From the NCBI RefSeq assembly GCF_000961885.1, contig NZ_JZKH01000066.1, forward strand, positions 1-45,742: a DNA stretch of 45,742 bases, written 5' to 3'. Under the pieces are notes generated by a model that saw only the letters and a program-made list of their open reading frames with translations, was not told the origin of the DNA and did no database searches. Numbering within the stretch: the stretch's first letter is position 1; the number at the start of each line of letters is the position of its first letter. A program made the position numbers and the translations under genes. This document shows, one piece after another, positions 25,342-33,217 of the stretch. The stretch is from Streptomyces rubellomurinus (lineage in GTDB: Bacteria; Actinomycetota; Actinomycetes; Streptomycetales; Streptomycetaceae).

Positions 25342-26993
25342 CACCGGGCGCCACCGCCGATCCGCAGCTGCAGCGGGGCGGCCCAACTCCCGTACCGGGA
25401 GCCGAGCAGGGCGGCGTCGAAGCCGGCCCGGCGCAGGTCGTCCAGGCACTGCGGCGGGGTGTGCGGGACGGCTCTGGGCTCGCCGAGTTCGGGCCGGGGG
25501 CCGAAGACGGTGTTGAGCGCGGGCCGGCCGCTCTCGCCGAGGCCGGCGACCTCCAGGACGTGGGAGACGAAGCGGTGCCGGCGGCCGCCGACGGCGGTCT
25601 CGTCGACCATGGCGACGTGCACGATGAGGTCCAGGGCGTTGGCGGTCAGCCGGTAGGCGAGCGCGTCGGACATGTGCGAGCCGTACTCCAGGCAGAGTTC
25701 GGCGATGCGGTCGACGACCATGTGCGGGCCACGGGCGTGCAGGGTGCACATCGAGCCGCCCTCGCCGTTGGTCATCACGCGCAGCATCGGGACGACCTCG
25801 CCGGAGCGGACCTCGCCGACGATGATCCGGGAGAGGGTCATGCGCAGCGCGGCGGGGATGAGGTCGCCGATCGTCAACTCCCCGGCCGGGCGGCCCTCGA
25901 CGCGTTCGCCGTTGCCCTCGCGGGCCTCCATCGGGACGACCTGGCGCAGGTGGCCGAGGGTGTGCAGCCAGAGCTCGAACTCCGACTCCAGGGTGCCGAT
26001 CCGCTCGTCCGGCGGGATCTCGGCGGCCATCGCGCGCAGCAGGCTGGTCTTGCCGACGCCCTGGGTGCCGGTGATCATCACGTTCTTCCGGGCCCGGATC
26101 GCCGCGGCCAGGAAGGCGGCCAGGGTGGCGTCCAGGGTGCCGAGTTCGACCATCTCGGGCAGCGTCGCGGAGGCCACCCGGTGGCGCCGGATCGCCACGT
26201 ACGGGCGGGGCGTGACCTCGGTGAGCGCCTGCAGGCGCATGCCGCCCTCCAGGCGCAGCGCGAGGGTCGGGCTGGCGGTGGACAGGCCGCGCTCGCCGCC
26301 GCCGTGCTGGCGGGCCAGGTCCTGGAGGAGTTCGACGAGTTCGGCGTCGCTGTCGGCCACCGGCGGGACCTGGCGCAGGGGTTGGTGCACCTTGGAGACC
26401 CAGACGTCGTCGCAGCCGTTGACCAGGATGTTCTCGATCTCCGGGTCGTCCAGGTAGGGCTGGAGCCGGCCGGCCCGGAAGAGCAGGTCGAAGACGGCCT
26501 CGGCGAGGGCGCGGTCCTGCTCGCGGGTGGGCGGGATGCCGTGGGTCTGGGCGTAGGCGTCGGACCAGCGGGCGACGGCCTCCTCGATCAGCGCCCGGCC
26601 GCGCTGGCGGCGGGTGGCCCGGTCCGGCTCGGAGCCGGAGGCGGCGGTCAACCGGCTGATCTGCTGGTGCAGTTCGGCCGCGACCTGGCGCTTCAGCTCG
26701 CGCGCGACCTGCGGGTCGACGGCCGGCCGGGTGGCGGCGCCGCGCAGGTCGAGCGAGGGCAGCTGGGAGGGGACGGCGGTGGGCCCGGCCGCCGGGCCGC
26801 CGCCCTGCTGCGGGGCGGCGGGCTGCGGGGCGGCGGGCTGCGGCGCCACCGGGCCTGGACGGTAGGGCTGTTGAGGCTGTTGGGGGCTCTGGGGCTGCGG
26901 GACGCCCTGCGGCTGCTGGGCGTGCTGGGGCGGGGCCCAGGGCAGGGCGGCCGGGTCGGCCGCCGGGTGCTGGTGCAGGGGGCTACCGCGCAC
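25341..26993 (-). CDS. tadA: TadA/CpaF secretion ATPase
   Basis: 550 aa. The first 80 residues are Gln/Pro-rich and probably disordered. Then comes the CpaF family core: the N-terminal domain (YLDDPEIENILVNG), Walker A GTQGVGKT (309-316), GTLESEFELWLH, RMTLSRIIVGEVRSGEVVPML (Walker B region) and the His-box segment MCTLHARGP. It powers pilin assembly at the membrane. GTG 26993 lies inside the end of the cpaE-like gene (11-bp overlap), with GGGGAGG six bases upstream deciding the start. Confidence 0.93.
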   Translation of the reverse strand: MRGSPLHQHPAADPAALPWAPPQHAQQPQGVPQPQSPQQPQQPYRPGPVAPQPAAPQPAAPQQGGGPAAGPTAVPSQLPSLDLRGAATRPAVDPQVARELKRQVAAELHQQISRLTAASGSEPDRATRRQRGRALIEEAVARWSDAYAQTHGIPPTREQDRALAEAVFDLLFRAGRLQPYLDDPEIENILVNGCDDVWVSKVHQPLRQVPPVADSDAELVELLQDLARQHGGGERGLSTASPTLALRLEGGMRLQALTEVTPRPYVAIRRHRVASATLPEMVELGTLDATLAAFLAAAIRARKNVMITGTQGVGKTSLLRAMAAEIPPDERIGTLESEFELWLHTLGHLRQVVPMEAREGNGERVEGRPAGELTIGDLIPAALRMTLSRIIVGEVRSGEVVPMLRVMTNGEGGSMCTLHARGPHMVVDRIAELCLEYGSHMSDALAYRLTANALDLIVHVAMVDETAVGGRRHRFVSHVLEVAGLGESGRPALNTVFGPRPELGEPRAVPHTPPQCLDDLRRAGFDAALLGSRYGSWAAPLQLRIGGGAR

Positions 26994-28299
26994 GGAGCAC
27001 CTCCCCGGGGTTGTACGGGTACCGGCCGTTCACCAGATTCTGACGATCCGTCATGTCCGGCTGTTGGGGCGAGTACTGGTCGGACTGGTCGGCCTGGTCG
27101 GCGCGGCCGGACGGCCGCCACTCGGCCCCGGCCTGCTGCGGCTGCACGTGCGCGGGGAACGGCGCCGGCGCGGCCGGCTGCGGCGCCAGCCCGGCGAGCG
27201 GCGCCACGGGCCCGGTGGTGATCACCGGCGGCGTGGTCTGCGGCGGGGCGTAGGAGGGTTGCTCCGCCGGGCCGGCGGGGCCGTACGGGTCCGGCGCGCC
27301 GTACGGGAGCGTGCCGGTGTACGGGAGCGTGCCGCCGTACGGGGCCGCCGGGCCGGGGGTCGGCACGGACGGCGGGACCGGCCCGGGCACCTGTCCCGCC
27401 GGCGCCGGCGGGACAGGAGCGCCCGGGACAGCAACCGCCGGGACCGCGGCCGGCGGGGCCTGCCCGGCCTGGACCGCGGCCGCCCCCGCCGCGGGCAGCG
27501 GCACCGCGCCCGGCGCGAGCCGCTGCCGCCGGCGCCGGACCAGCAGTTGCACCTGGTCCGCCGCCGAGCGCGCGGTGCGCATCAGCTCCGAGCGGACGAA
27601 CCGCCGGTCGGTGGTGTCACCGCCGTCCGAGAGGACCCGGGCGGTGCGGGCGGCGTGCGGCAGCAGCCCGAGCACCGGCAGCCCGAGCTCCCGGGACACC
27701 TCCGCCGCCGGGTACGGCCCTTCGCCGACCGGCAGCAGGGCGAGCGCGTCCGCCCCGGTGCCGCCGGAGGCGAGGTCCTCGGCGAGCGCGGCGAGCCGGG
27801 GGCGGGCCGCGCTGAGCCCGCGCAGCGTGGTGCGCACCACGGCCGCGACCACGTCCGCCCGGCGGGCGAGCACGGCGCTGGGGCCGGTGGCGCCGGAGCG
27901 GCCGAGGTCGACGATGACGTCGTAGCCCTGCGGTTCGAGGCCGTGCAGCAGTTCGGCGAGCGGTTCCCAGGTGTAGGCGAGGCCGGGGGCCTGGGCGGGG
28001 TCGGTCAGGCCGGGCAGCAGCAGCCGGTCGGCGTCGCCCTCGGGCGAGAGGTCGATCAGCTGTTCCCAGATGGTCTGGGCGAGCAGGCCGCGCCGGTCGG
28101 CGACGGCGAGGTTGCGCAGCCCGTACACGGCCTCGACCCGGCCTTCCAGGGCGCCGGCGAGCACGGCGCCGCCGTCCGGGTCGGCCTCGACCAGGAGGAC
28201 GCGCCGGCCGGGCTGGAGGGGCCAGGCGAGCAGCAGGGCCAGGGCGGTCGTGGTGGCGCCGGGGGCGCCGGGGCCGCCGACCACCGCGATCACCGCCAT
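26983..28299 (-). CDS. CpaE/TadZ-like MinD-family protein with atypical P-loop
   Basis: 438 aa. The N-terminal ~250 residues resemble ParA/MinD proteins: VIAVVGGPGAPGATTTALALLLAW, VLLVEADPDGG, and a YDVIVDLGRSG strand. The deviant Walker A lysines are absent: the loop reads GGPGAPGATTT. TadZ/CpaE proteins that localise Tad machines often have atypical ATP sites, so this fits but suggests weak or no ATPase activity. The C-terminal ~190 residues are Pro/Gln/Tyr-rich and disordered (GTLPYTGTLPYG). The ATG overlaps the SAF gene stop (TGATG), and the 3' end overlaps tadA. Confidence 0.85.
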   Translation of the reverse strand: MAVIAVVGGPGAPGATTTALALLLAWPLQPGRRVLLVEADPDGGAVLAGALEGRVEAVYGLRNLAVADRRGLLAQTIWEQLIDLSPEGDADRLLLPGLTDPAQAPGLAYTWEPLAELLHGLEPQGYDVIVDLGRSGATGPSAVLARRADVVAAVVRTTLRGLSAARPRLAALAEDLASGGTGADALALLPVGEGPYPAAEVSRELGLPVLGLLPHAARTARVLSDGGDTTDRRFVRSELMRTARSAADQVQLLVRRRRQRLAPGAVPLPAAGAAAVQAGQAPPAAVPAVAVPGAPVPPAPAGQVPGPVPPSVPTPGPAAPYGGTLPYTGTLPYGAPDPYGPAGPAEQPSYAPPQTTPPVITTGPVAPLAGLAPQPAAPAPFPAHVQPQQAGAEWRPSGRADQADQSDQYSPQQPDMTDRQNLVNGRYPYNPGEVLRAR

Positions 28300-29195
28300 C
28301 AGGCGCCGCCCGTCCCGGCCGGGGGCGCGCTGCCGGTGCCGGCGGGCGCGGCGCCGGCGGTGGGCGCCCCGGCCGGTGCTCCGGCCGATGCCCCGGCGGG
28401 CGCGCCGGACGGCGCTGCGGACGGTGCCCCGGTGGGTGCGCCGGACGCCGCCGGGGCACCCGCGCCGGGGGCGCCCGCCGCCGCGCGCGGGGCGAGCAGC
28501 ACCTGGATCCGTCCGCTCTGCACCCACTGGGCGAGCCGGGGCCCGTCCGCCGCGCCGACCGCCACGTCGACGACCTGGCTGCCGTCGGTGTCCACCCGGC
28601 CCACGGTGATGACGGTCGCGGGCAGCGAGTCGGCCCGGCCGTTGTCGGGGGTGGAGACGACGACGATCTGCATCCCGGCCTGGAGGCGGCCGGCGGGCAG
28701 CTGGGTGCGCTTGGCGGACACCCCGACCACGATCTGCCCGGGCTGCACGGTGAGCGCCTGGGCGACGTCGGCACCGGTGAGCATGGCGCCGCGCTTGAGG
28801 TCGGTGGCCGCCCGCAGGCCGATCACCCGGCCGCGGTCCTGGGCGGACAGCGGCTTGAGCGCCGGGTCGCCGGCGATCCGGGCGGTCACCAGGTCGTCCT
28901 CGGTGATCACCTGCCCCCAGGGGACGTCCCGGGCGAGCGCCAGCACCGCGACCCGCTGGCCGGTGCTGTTGTAGAGCGCCGCGCCGCCGAGGCCGCCGGC
29001 GGCGATCAGCGCGACGGCCATCGCGAGCACCGCCGGGCGGCGGCGCCGGGCGCCCATGGCCCGGCCGGGGGTGTGCGGCGCGGCCCGTCCGCGGCGCCTG
29101 CCGTCGCCGTCGCCCGGCTGGTCCGGGGCGGCCGCGGACACCGCGGTGCCCGCGGGTGCGCCGGCCCCCGGCGTCGGATACGTACGGTTGTCCAC
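28299..29195 (-). CDS. CpaB/RcpC-like SAF domain protein
   Basis: 298 aa. One membrane helix (RRRPAVLAMAVALIAAGGLGGAALY, about 52-76) precedes a SAF domain (VLALARDVPWGQVITEDDLVTARI...GLRAATDLKRGAMLTGADV), the CpaB/RcpC family signature. In Gram-negative Tad systems the protein supports the outer ring; here it is probably anchored in the membrane and faces the wall. The last 60 residues are a Gly-Ala-Pro repeat tail. GTG 29195 has only a weak Shine-Dalgarno. The gap to the next upstream gene is 111 bp. Confidence 0.85.
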   Translation of the reverse strand: MDNRTYPTPGAGAPAGTAVSAAAPDQPGDGDGRRRGRAAPHTPGRAMGARRRRPAVLAMAVALIAAGGLGGAALYNSTGQRVAVLALARDVPWGQVITEDDLVTARIAGDPALKPLSAQDRGRVIGLRAATDLKRGAMLTGADVAQALTVQPGQIVVGVSAKRTQLPAGRLQAGMQIVVVSTPDNGRADSLPATVITVGRVDTDGSQVVDVAVGAADGPRLAQWVQSGRIQVLLAPRAAAGAPGAGAPAASGAPTGAPSAAPSGAPAGASAGAPAGAPTAGAAPAGTGSAPPAGTGGA

Positions 29196-29306
29196 CGGGT
29201 TCCGCCCTTCCCTCGTCCCTCGTCGTCCTCGTCGTCCCGCGCCGTCACTGCCGGACCGCCCCGCTGCCGCCGGGCGGTCCGCACCCGCACCCCCGTGCCC
29301 GTACGG

Positions 29307-30254
29307 TCAGTTGAGGACCTGCACCTCGGCCACCTTGAGCGTGGTGGCCTGCCCGACCCGGACCAGGCCGGGGATGGTGAAGGTCTTGTTCACCGAGCCG
29401 GTGATGACCACGTCGGCCGCGTAGACCGCCTTCACCGTCACCGTGAACACGCCGTCCTTCCTGCTGCCCGAGCCGGTGGTGAACTCGGTGCCGCAGTCGG
29501 GGGACTTGGCCGCGCCGTACGACGCCTGGTACGGCGTGCCGGCCGTCGCGCAGACGACCTTGCGGCCCTCGACGTCCCATTCGACGCGCTCCAGCCGGGA
29601 GGTGACGGCGACCTTGGCGCCCGCCACCCCCAGCGGGTCCGACTTCAGCGGGGTCGCGTTCTTCGCCCACAGCCAGACCGGGCTGTTCACCACGGCCGTG
29701 CCCTGCGGCGCGATGCCGACCTCCGGCACCGGGTAGGTGATCCGGTGGTAGACCATGTCCCGGGCTACGTCCTCCGGGGAGATCGGGCCCGCGCCCTTCC
29801 CGTTCTCCACGAACACGAACTCGGCACCGCCCAGCCCGCCGTCCGTCTGCGGGCAGACCTTGGAGTAGATCGCGCCCTCCGAGGGCTTGTGCCCCTCCCA
29901 CGCCTTGTCGCCCTCCGGCAGCGGCTGGTCCAGCGGGTTGAAGTAGCACCCGGCGCCGTTGTTGAACCAGCCCAACTGCGGGTCGTGGCAGGCCCATTCC
30001 TTGCCGTGGTAGCCGCACACCGGCGGGCCGTCCGATCCCCCGCCGCCGCTGCCGGTGCCGCCGGTCTGCGCGGAGCCGGGGGTGGTCGTCGTCCCGCTGT
30101 CGGCGTGTTCGCAGATCACGCTCGGATAGCACTGCTCGGCCCCGGCCGACGGCGGTTCGTCCGCCGTCGCCGCGCCGGCCCCGGGCAGCAGCAATCCGGC
30201 GGACAGCGCCGCGGCCACCGCGAATCGCCGGCCCGCTCCTCCCGCGTTCAGCAT
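29307..30254 (-). CDS. Secreted Cys-rich protein of the Tad locus, function unknown
   Basis: 315 aa. A signal peptide (RRFAVAAALSAGLLLPGAGAATADE) is followed by a Ser/Thr/Gly linker and a folded region with eight cysteines in all (EQCYPSVIC, VCGYHGKEWACHD, GCYF, KVCP, VVCATAG, PDCG), enough for four disulfides. The C-terminal half is beta-rich (VFTVTVKAVYAADVVITGSVNKTFTIPG). I do not recognise a characterised family. The ATG overlaps the lipoprotein stop region by 7 bp and follows GGGAGGTGGG, so it is in the same transcription unit and may be an exported pilus-associated factor. Confidence 0.75.
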   Translation of the reverse strand: MLNAGGAGRRFAVAAALSAGLLLPGAGAATADEPPSAGAEQCYPSVICEHADSGTTTTPGSAQTGGTGSGGGGSDGPPVCGYHGKEWACHDPQLGWFNNGAGCYFNPLDQPLPEGDKAWEGHKPSEGAIYSKVCPQTDGGLGGAEFVFVENGKGAGPISPEDVARDMVYHRITYPVPEVGIAPQGTAVVNSPVWLWAKNATPLKSDPLGVAGAKVAVTSRLERVEWDVEGRKVVCATAGTPYQASYGAAKSPDCGTEFTTGSGSRKDGVFTVTVKAVYAADVVITGSVNKTFTIPGLVRVGQATTLKVAEVQVLN

Positions 30255-30871
30255 GTCCGGCCCACCTCCCGCTTGAAGTCGTAGATCAGCCAATGCGCTT
30301 GGAAGTTGCGCAGGGATGCGGTGGCGACGTACCGGCTCAGCGCTCCGGCCGGTTCGCGCGCGGCCCGGGTCACGGCGTCGACGCGGTGCCAGCCCGACAC
30401 GTCGACGCAGTCCTCGATCACGACGGTCTGCGGATCGCCTTTCAGGTCGACGGCCTTGACCACGGGGGAATTGCGCGGCTCGCCGGTCATCACCATTTTC
30501 GCGTCCCGCAGTTGCCGCAGCCCGGAGACGGTGTCGGACAGTGCGCGCCCGGAGGAGTACGCCTCCAGCGTGATGCCGTCCGAATCCGTGCGCCCGAAAG
30601 CCTCCGCCTGGGCCCGCCACCAGTCCTGATAGGTGCTCAGCGCGGAACGCCCGGCCGCGCCCTCCGGCCCGTCTGTCGGCGCGATCGAGCCGTTTGCAGA
30701 ACCACTCGAAGGAGTTACCGGGTTCACTCCCGCAACGGTGGGCACCGCGGTCCCGAGACGATCGGCGGAACCCGCGGAACCATCGCCCGCACACCCGCCG
30801 AGCAGCACCACCAGAACCGCCCCACCGACGCCAATCGCCCCAGGGCGCAACACATTTCCGCGCTGCCGCAT
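30248..30871 (-). CDS. Predicted lipoprotein of the Tad locus
   Basis: 207 aa. A hydrophobic N-terminus ending LVVLLGGCAG gives a lipobox with Cys27 for lipid attachment. A Ser/Gly/Pro linker and a compact domain follow (STYQDWWRAQAEAFGRTD...VIEDCVDVSGWHRVDAVT...FQAHWLIYDFKREVGRTC), resembling small NTF2-like or surface-exposed lipoproteins of actinomycetes. ATG 30871 follows GAGGTGGGG. It overlaps the secreted Cys-rich protein gene. Specific role unknown. Confidence 0.8.
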   Translation of the reverse strand: MRQRGNVLRPGAIGVGGAVLVVLLGGCAGDGSAGSADRLGTAVPTVAGVNPVTPSSGSANGSIAPTDGPEGAAGRSALSTYQDWWRAQAEAFGRTDSDGITLEAYSSGRALSDTVSGLRQLRDAKMVMTGEPRNSPVVKAVDLKGDPQTVVIEDCVDVSGWHRVDAVTRAAREPAGALSRYVATASLRNFQAHWLIYDFKREVGRTC

Positions 30872-31007
30872 CGCCCCACCTCATCGCGACCGAACGATCC
30901 GTGATCCACGGCCGCCGGAAGAATTCCGCCGCCCTGCCGGTGTTTCCGCCGGGGATCGATTCTTCGCCAACCCACCCCATCACGGCAACACCTCAGGCCC
31001 CCTGACC

Positions 31008-31862
31008 TTACGCGGGAGGCGGTTGCCTCGGGGCACTTTCCCGCCACAGAACGGCCAACAGTTCTTCGGAAAGCGACAATCCGGCCAATGCGCCCCGAAC
31101 GGCGGCCCGATTGCGCATCAACAGGCGCCCGCCCTGCGGCGGAACGAGCAGGCGCGCGCCGGGCCCACCGGACGGCGGGGCCGGGGCGCCGCCGTCGAGC
31201 AGCGCGGCGACGGCCGGCTGGAGGTCCGGCACGGACACGGCGGCGGGGGCTCCCGGGACGCCGCCGCGCAGCACGGCGGTGAGGGCGTGGCTGAACGAGC
31301 CCTCGCCGCCCGGCAGTACGGCGTCCCGGCCGCGTCTGCCCGGGGCGTACCGGCCGACCCGGCCCCACAGCGGGACGCGCGGGTAGCTGAGCAGCTCGCC
31401 CGCGCCGTCCTCGCCGCCACCGCGTTCGAGCGCCGCCCAGGTGTCCCGGTCGGCGACGGCGTCGACCAGCAGCAGCGCCTCCTCGTGGCCGCCGTGGACC
31501 ATCGCGCTGACCACCCAGTCCCAGGCCAGGCCGCGCCGGTAGGCGTTGTCGGGGGTGCTGCCGGCGGTGACCAGGGCGAGCCGGCGCCCGCGCGGATCGG
31601 CCGCCAACTGGCCGACCAGGCACACCAGCAGCCAGCGGCCCGGGTGCTGCGCCGCCTCCCGCACGGCGGTGAGCATCGCGTTGGCGTCCGCGTCCGGGGG
31701 CACCACGGCGACCCGGCAGCCGGCCGCGCCGGTGTCGAAGCACATCCCGGGCAGCACCTCGGCGAGCAGCCGCGCGCCGTGCGCCGCCCGCGCCGAGCCG
31801 CCGAAGGCCCGGTCGGGCCCGCCGTCCGCCCCGATCACCACCAGGTCGACCCCGCCCGCCAT
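31008..31862 (-). CDS. Degenerate caspase-like domain protein
   Basis: 284 aa, single domain. Line-up by eye with the protein at 14727-16793 is clear: AREAAQHPGRWLLVCLVGQLAAD here against LRAAALHPGPLLVHLGGHVIAD there; ALLLVDAVADRDTW against TLVIADLSADQNAW; FSHALTAVLRGGVPGA against FTRALIEALHGGRPGA. The caspase-type His is replaced (CLVGQ) and the Cys strand reads VDAVAD, so both catalytic positions look lost. ATG 31862 follows GGGAGGGGGCGG. It lies 136 bp upstream of the lipoprotein gene on the same strand and may open the Tad transcript. Caspase-like fold is inference; the homology between the two proteins is seen directly. Confidence 0.7.
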   Translation of the reverse strand: MAGGVDLVVIGADGGPDRAFGGSARAAHGARLLAEVLPGMCFDTGAAGCRVAVVPPDADANAMLTAVREAAQHPGRWLLVCLVGQLAADPRGRRLALVTAGSTPDNAYRRGLAWDWVVSAMVHGGHEEALLLVDAVADRDTWAALERGGGEDGAGELLSYPRVPLWGRVGRYAPGRRGRDAVLPGGEGSFSHALTAVLRGGVPGAPAAVSVPDLQPAVAALLDGGAPAPPSGGPGARLLVPPQGGRLLMRNRAAVRGALAGLSLSEELLAVLWRESAPRQPPPA

Positions 31863-32066
31863 CCGTCCGCCCCCTCCCGTGCCGGCCTCGGGCGCTCCCG
31901 GGGCCGCCGCCCACCGCGCCCCGCCGCCGTCCTGCGGGCGGGCGCGCGACCTTGCGCCGCCGGGCAGGCTACCGCCCCGGACGGCCGCCGGCGGGGCTCC
32001 CGACCCGTCCGCCCAGGGACCATGGGCCCTATCGACGCACGCGCCGACCGGAGGACGATCGGACGC

Positions 32067-32504
32067 ATGGAGCGTGAGGACCGTGTGGAGACCCTGGGCG
32101 AGGCCGAGTGCCTGCGGCTGCTCAGCACCGTGCCCGTGGGGCGCGTGGTGTACACCGAGCACGCGCTGCCGGCCGTCCTGCCGGTCTCGTTCGAGGTGCT
32201 GGACGGCCTGCTGGTGCTCGCCGTCCGCCGGGACAGCGCGACGGCGCGCGGGCTCGACGGCACCGTGGTGGCCTTCCAGGCCGACCTGCTGGACCCGGTG
32301 ACCCGCACCGGCTGGAGCGTGCTGGTGCACGGGCGGGCCGACGTGCTGCGCGACCCCGAGGCGGTGCGGCGGGTGCTGCGCTCGGGGCTGCGGCCGTGGG
32401 TCGGCGATCCGGAGCCGCAGTTCGTCGCCCTGGTGCCGGAGCTGGTCAGCGGGCGGCGGCTGTTCCCGACCGGGCGGCGGCCGGGTTTCGCGGACCGCTC
32501 CTGA
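32067..32504 (+). CDS. PNPOx-like flavin/deazaflavin-binding protein
   Basis: 145 aa split-barrel protein of the pyridoxamine 5'-phosphate oxidase-like superfamily. VGRVVYTEHALPAVLPVSFEVLDGLLVLAVRRDS...VVAFQADLLDPVTRTGWSVLVHGRADVL is the typical six-strand pattern with the FMN/F420 contact segment. Members are often stress or redox proteins of unknown substrate. ATG 32067 with GGAGGA 11 bp upstream is preferred over ATG 32022. It is divergent from the caspase-like gene (204-bp gap). Confidence 0.82.
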   Translation: MEREDRVETLGEAECLRLLSTVPVGRVVYTEHALPAVLPVSFEVLDGLLVLAVRRDSATARGLDGTVVAFQADLLDPVTRTGWSVLVHGRADVLRDPEAVRRVLRSGLRPWVGDPEPQFVALVPELVSGRRLFPTGRRPGFADRS

Positions 32505-32530
32505 CAGATACCAGCGGGTAGGCATACGCT
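32501..32530 (+). promoter_or_regulatory. Candidate housekeeping promoter for the MaoC gene
   Basis: CTGACA (32501-32506) and TACGCT (32525-32530) are spaced 18 bp and match five of six -35 and the TAnnnT -10 pattern of HrdB-type promoters. The -35 overlaps the stop codon of the PNPOx-like gene. The MaoC start is 52 bp downstream. Confidence 0.5.
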
Positions 32531-32581
32531 TCCGGCGTTCCGGCCCCGCCTCGGGGCCCGTCCCCCTTCCAGGAGCGCACC

Positions 32582-33034
32582 GTGACGAGCTTCGCCTCCC
32601 TCGCCGAGCTGACCGCCGCCGTCGGCACCGAACTGGGCACCAGCGAGTGGCACACGATCGAGCAGCGGCAGATCGACCTGTTCGCCGAGGCCACCGGGGA
32701 CCACCAGTGGATCCACGTGGACCCGGAGCGGGCGAAGGAGAGCACCTTCGGCTCGACCATCGCCCACGGCTACCTGACGCAGTCGATGATCCCGGTGCTG
32801 GCGAAGGAGTGCTACAGCGTCGAGGGCGTGCGGATGGCGCTCAACTACGGCTCGGAGAAGGTGCGCTTCCCGGCGCCGGTGCCGGTGGGCACGGCGATCC
32901 GGGCACGGGCCGAACTGGTCTCGGCCACCGAGGTGCCGGGCGGCGTGCAGGCGGTGGTGCGGTTCACGATCACCAGCGAGGCGAGCGCCAAGCCGCACTG
33001 CGTCGCCGAGACGATCACCCGCTTCTACGCCTGA
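32582..33034 (+). CDS. MaoC-family (R)-hydratase
   Basis: 150 aa hot-dog fold enoyl-CoA/acyl hydratase. The hydratase-2 motif is intact: FAEATGDHQWIHVDPERAKES with Asp40 and His45, plus GSTIAHGYLTQSMIP. It hydrates trans-2-enoyl thioesters to (R)-3-hydroxyacyl thioesters. GTG 32582 follows AGGAGCG. It has its own candidate promoter and ends before a hairpin, so it is probably monocistronic. Confidence 0.9.
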   Translation: MTSFASLAELTAAVGTELGTSEWHTIEQRQIDLFAEATGDHQWIHVDPERAKESTFGSTIAHGYLTQSMIPVLAKECYSVEGVRMALNYGSEKVRFPAPVPVGTAIRARAELVSATEVPGGVQAVVRFTITSEASAKPHCVAETITRFYA

Positions 33035-33140
33035 GCGGGCCCGTGGAGCGGCTGCCCCCGGGTACGCCGTTCGGCCCGCGGCCGGCTTCCCACCGGGTCC
33101 GAACGGCCCACGGCGAGTAACCTCCGACGAGATGGTTGTC

Positions 33141-33173
33141 GCACCGCAGCAGGCCCTGCGGCCCCTGCGGTGC
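33141..33173 (+). terminator. Hairpin between MaoC and MBL-fold genes
   Basis: GCACCGCAG (33141-33149) pairs with CTGCGGTGC (33165-33173), 107 bp after the MaoC stop and 44 bp before the next start. It may be a terminator of the first gene or a leader structure of the second. No T-run. Confidence 0.45.
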
Positions 33174-33217
33174 GCGCCCCGGCATGCCCGGTAGCCGTGA
33201 CCGTCCCTGGAGGAGCC

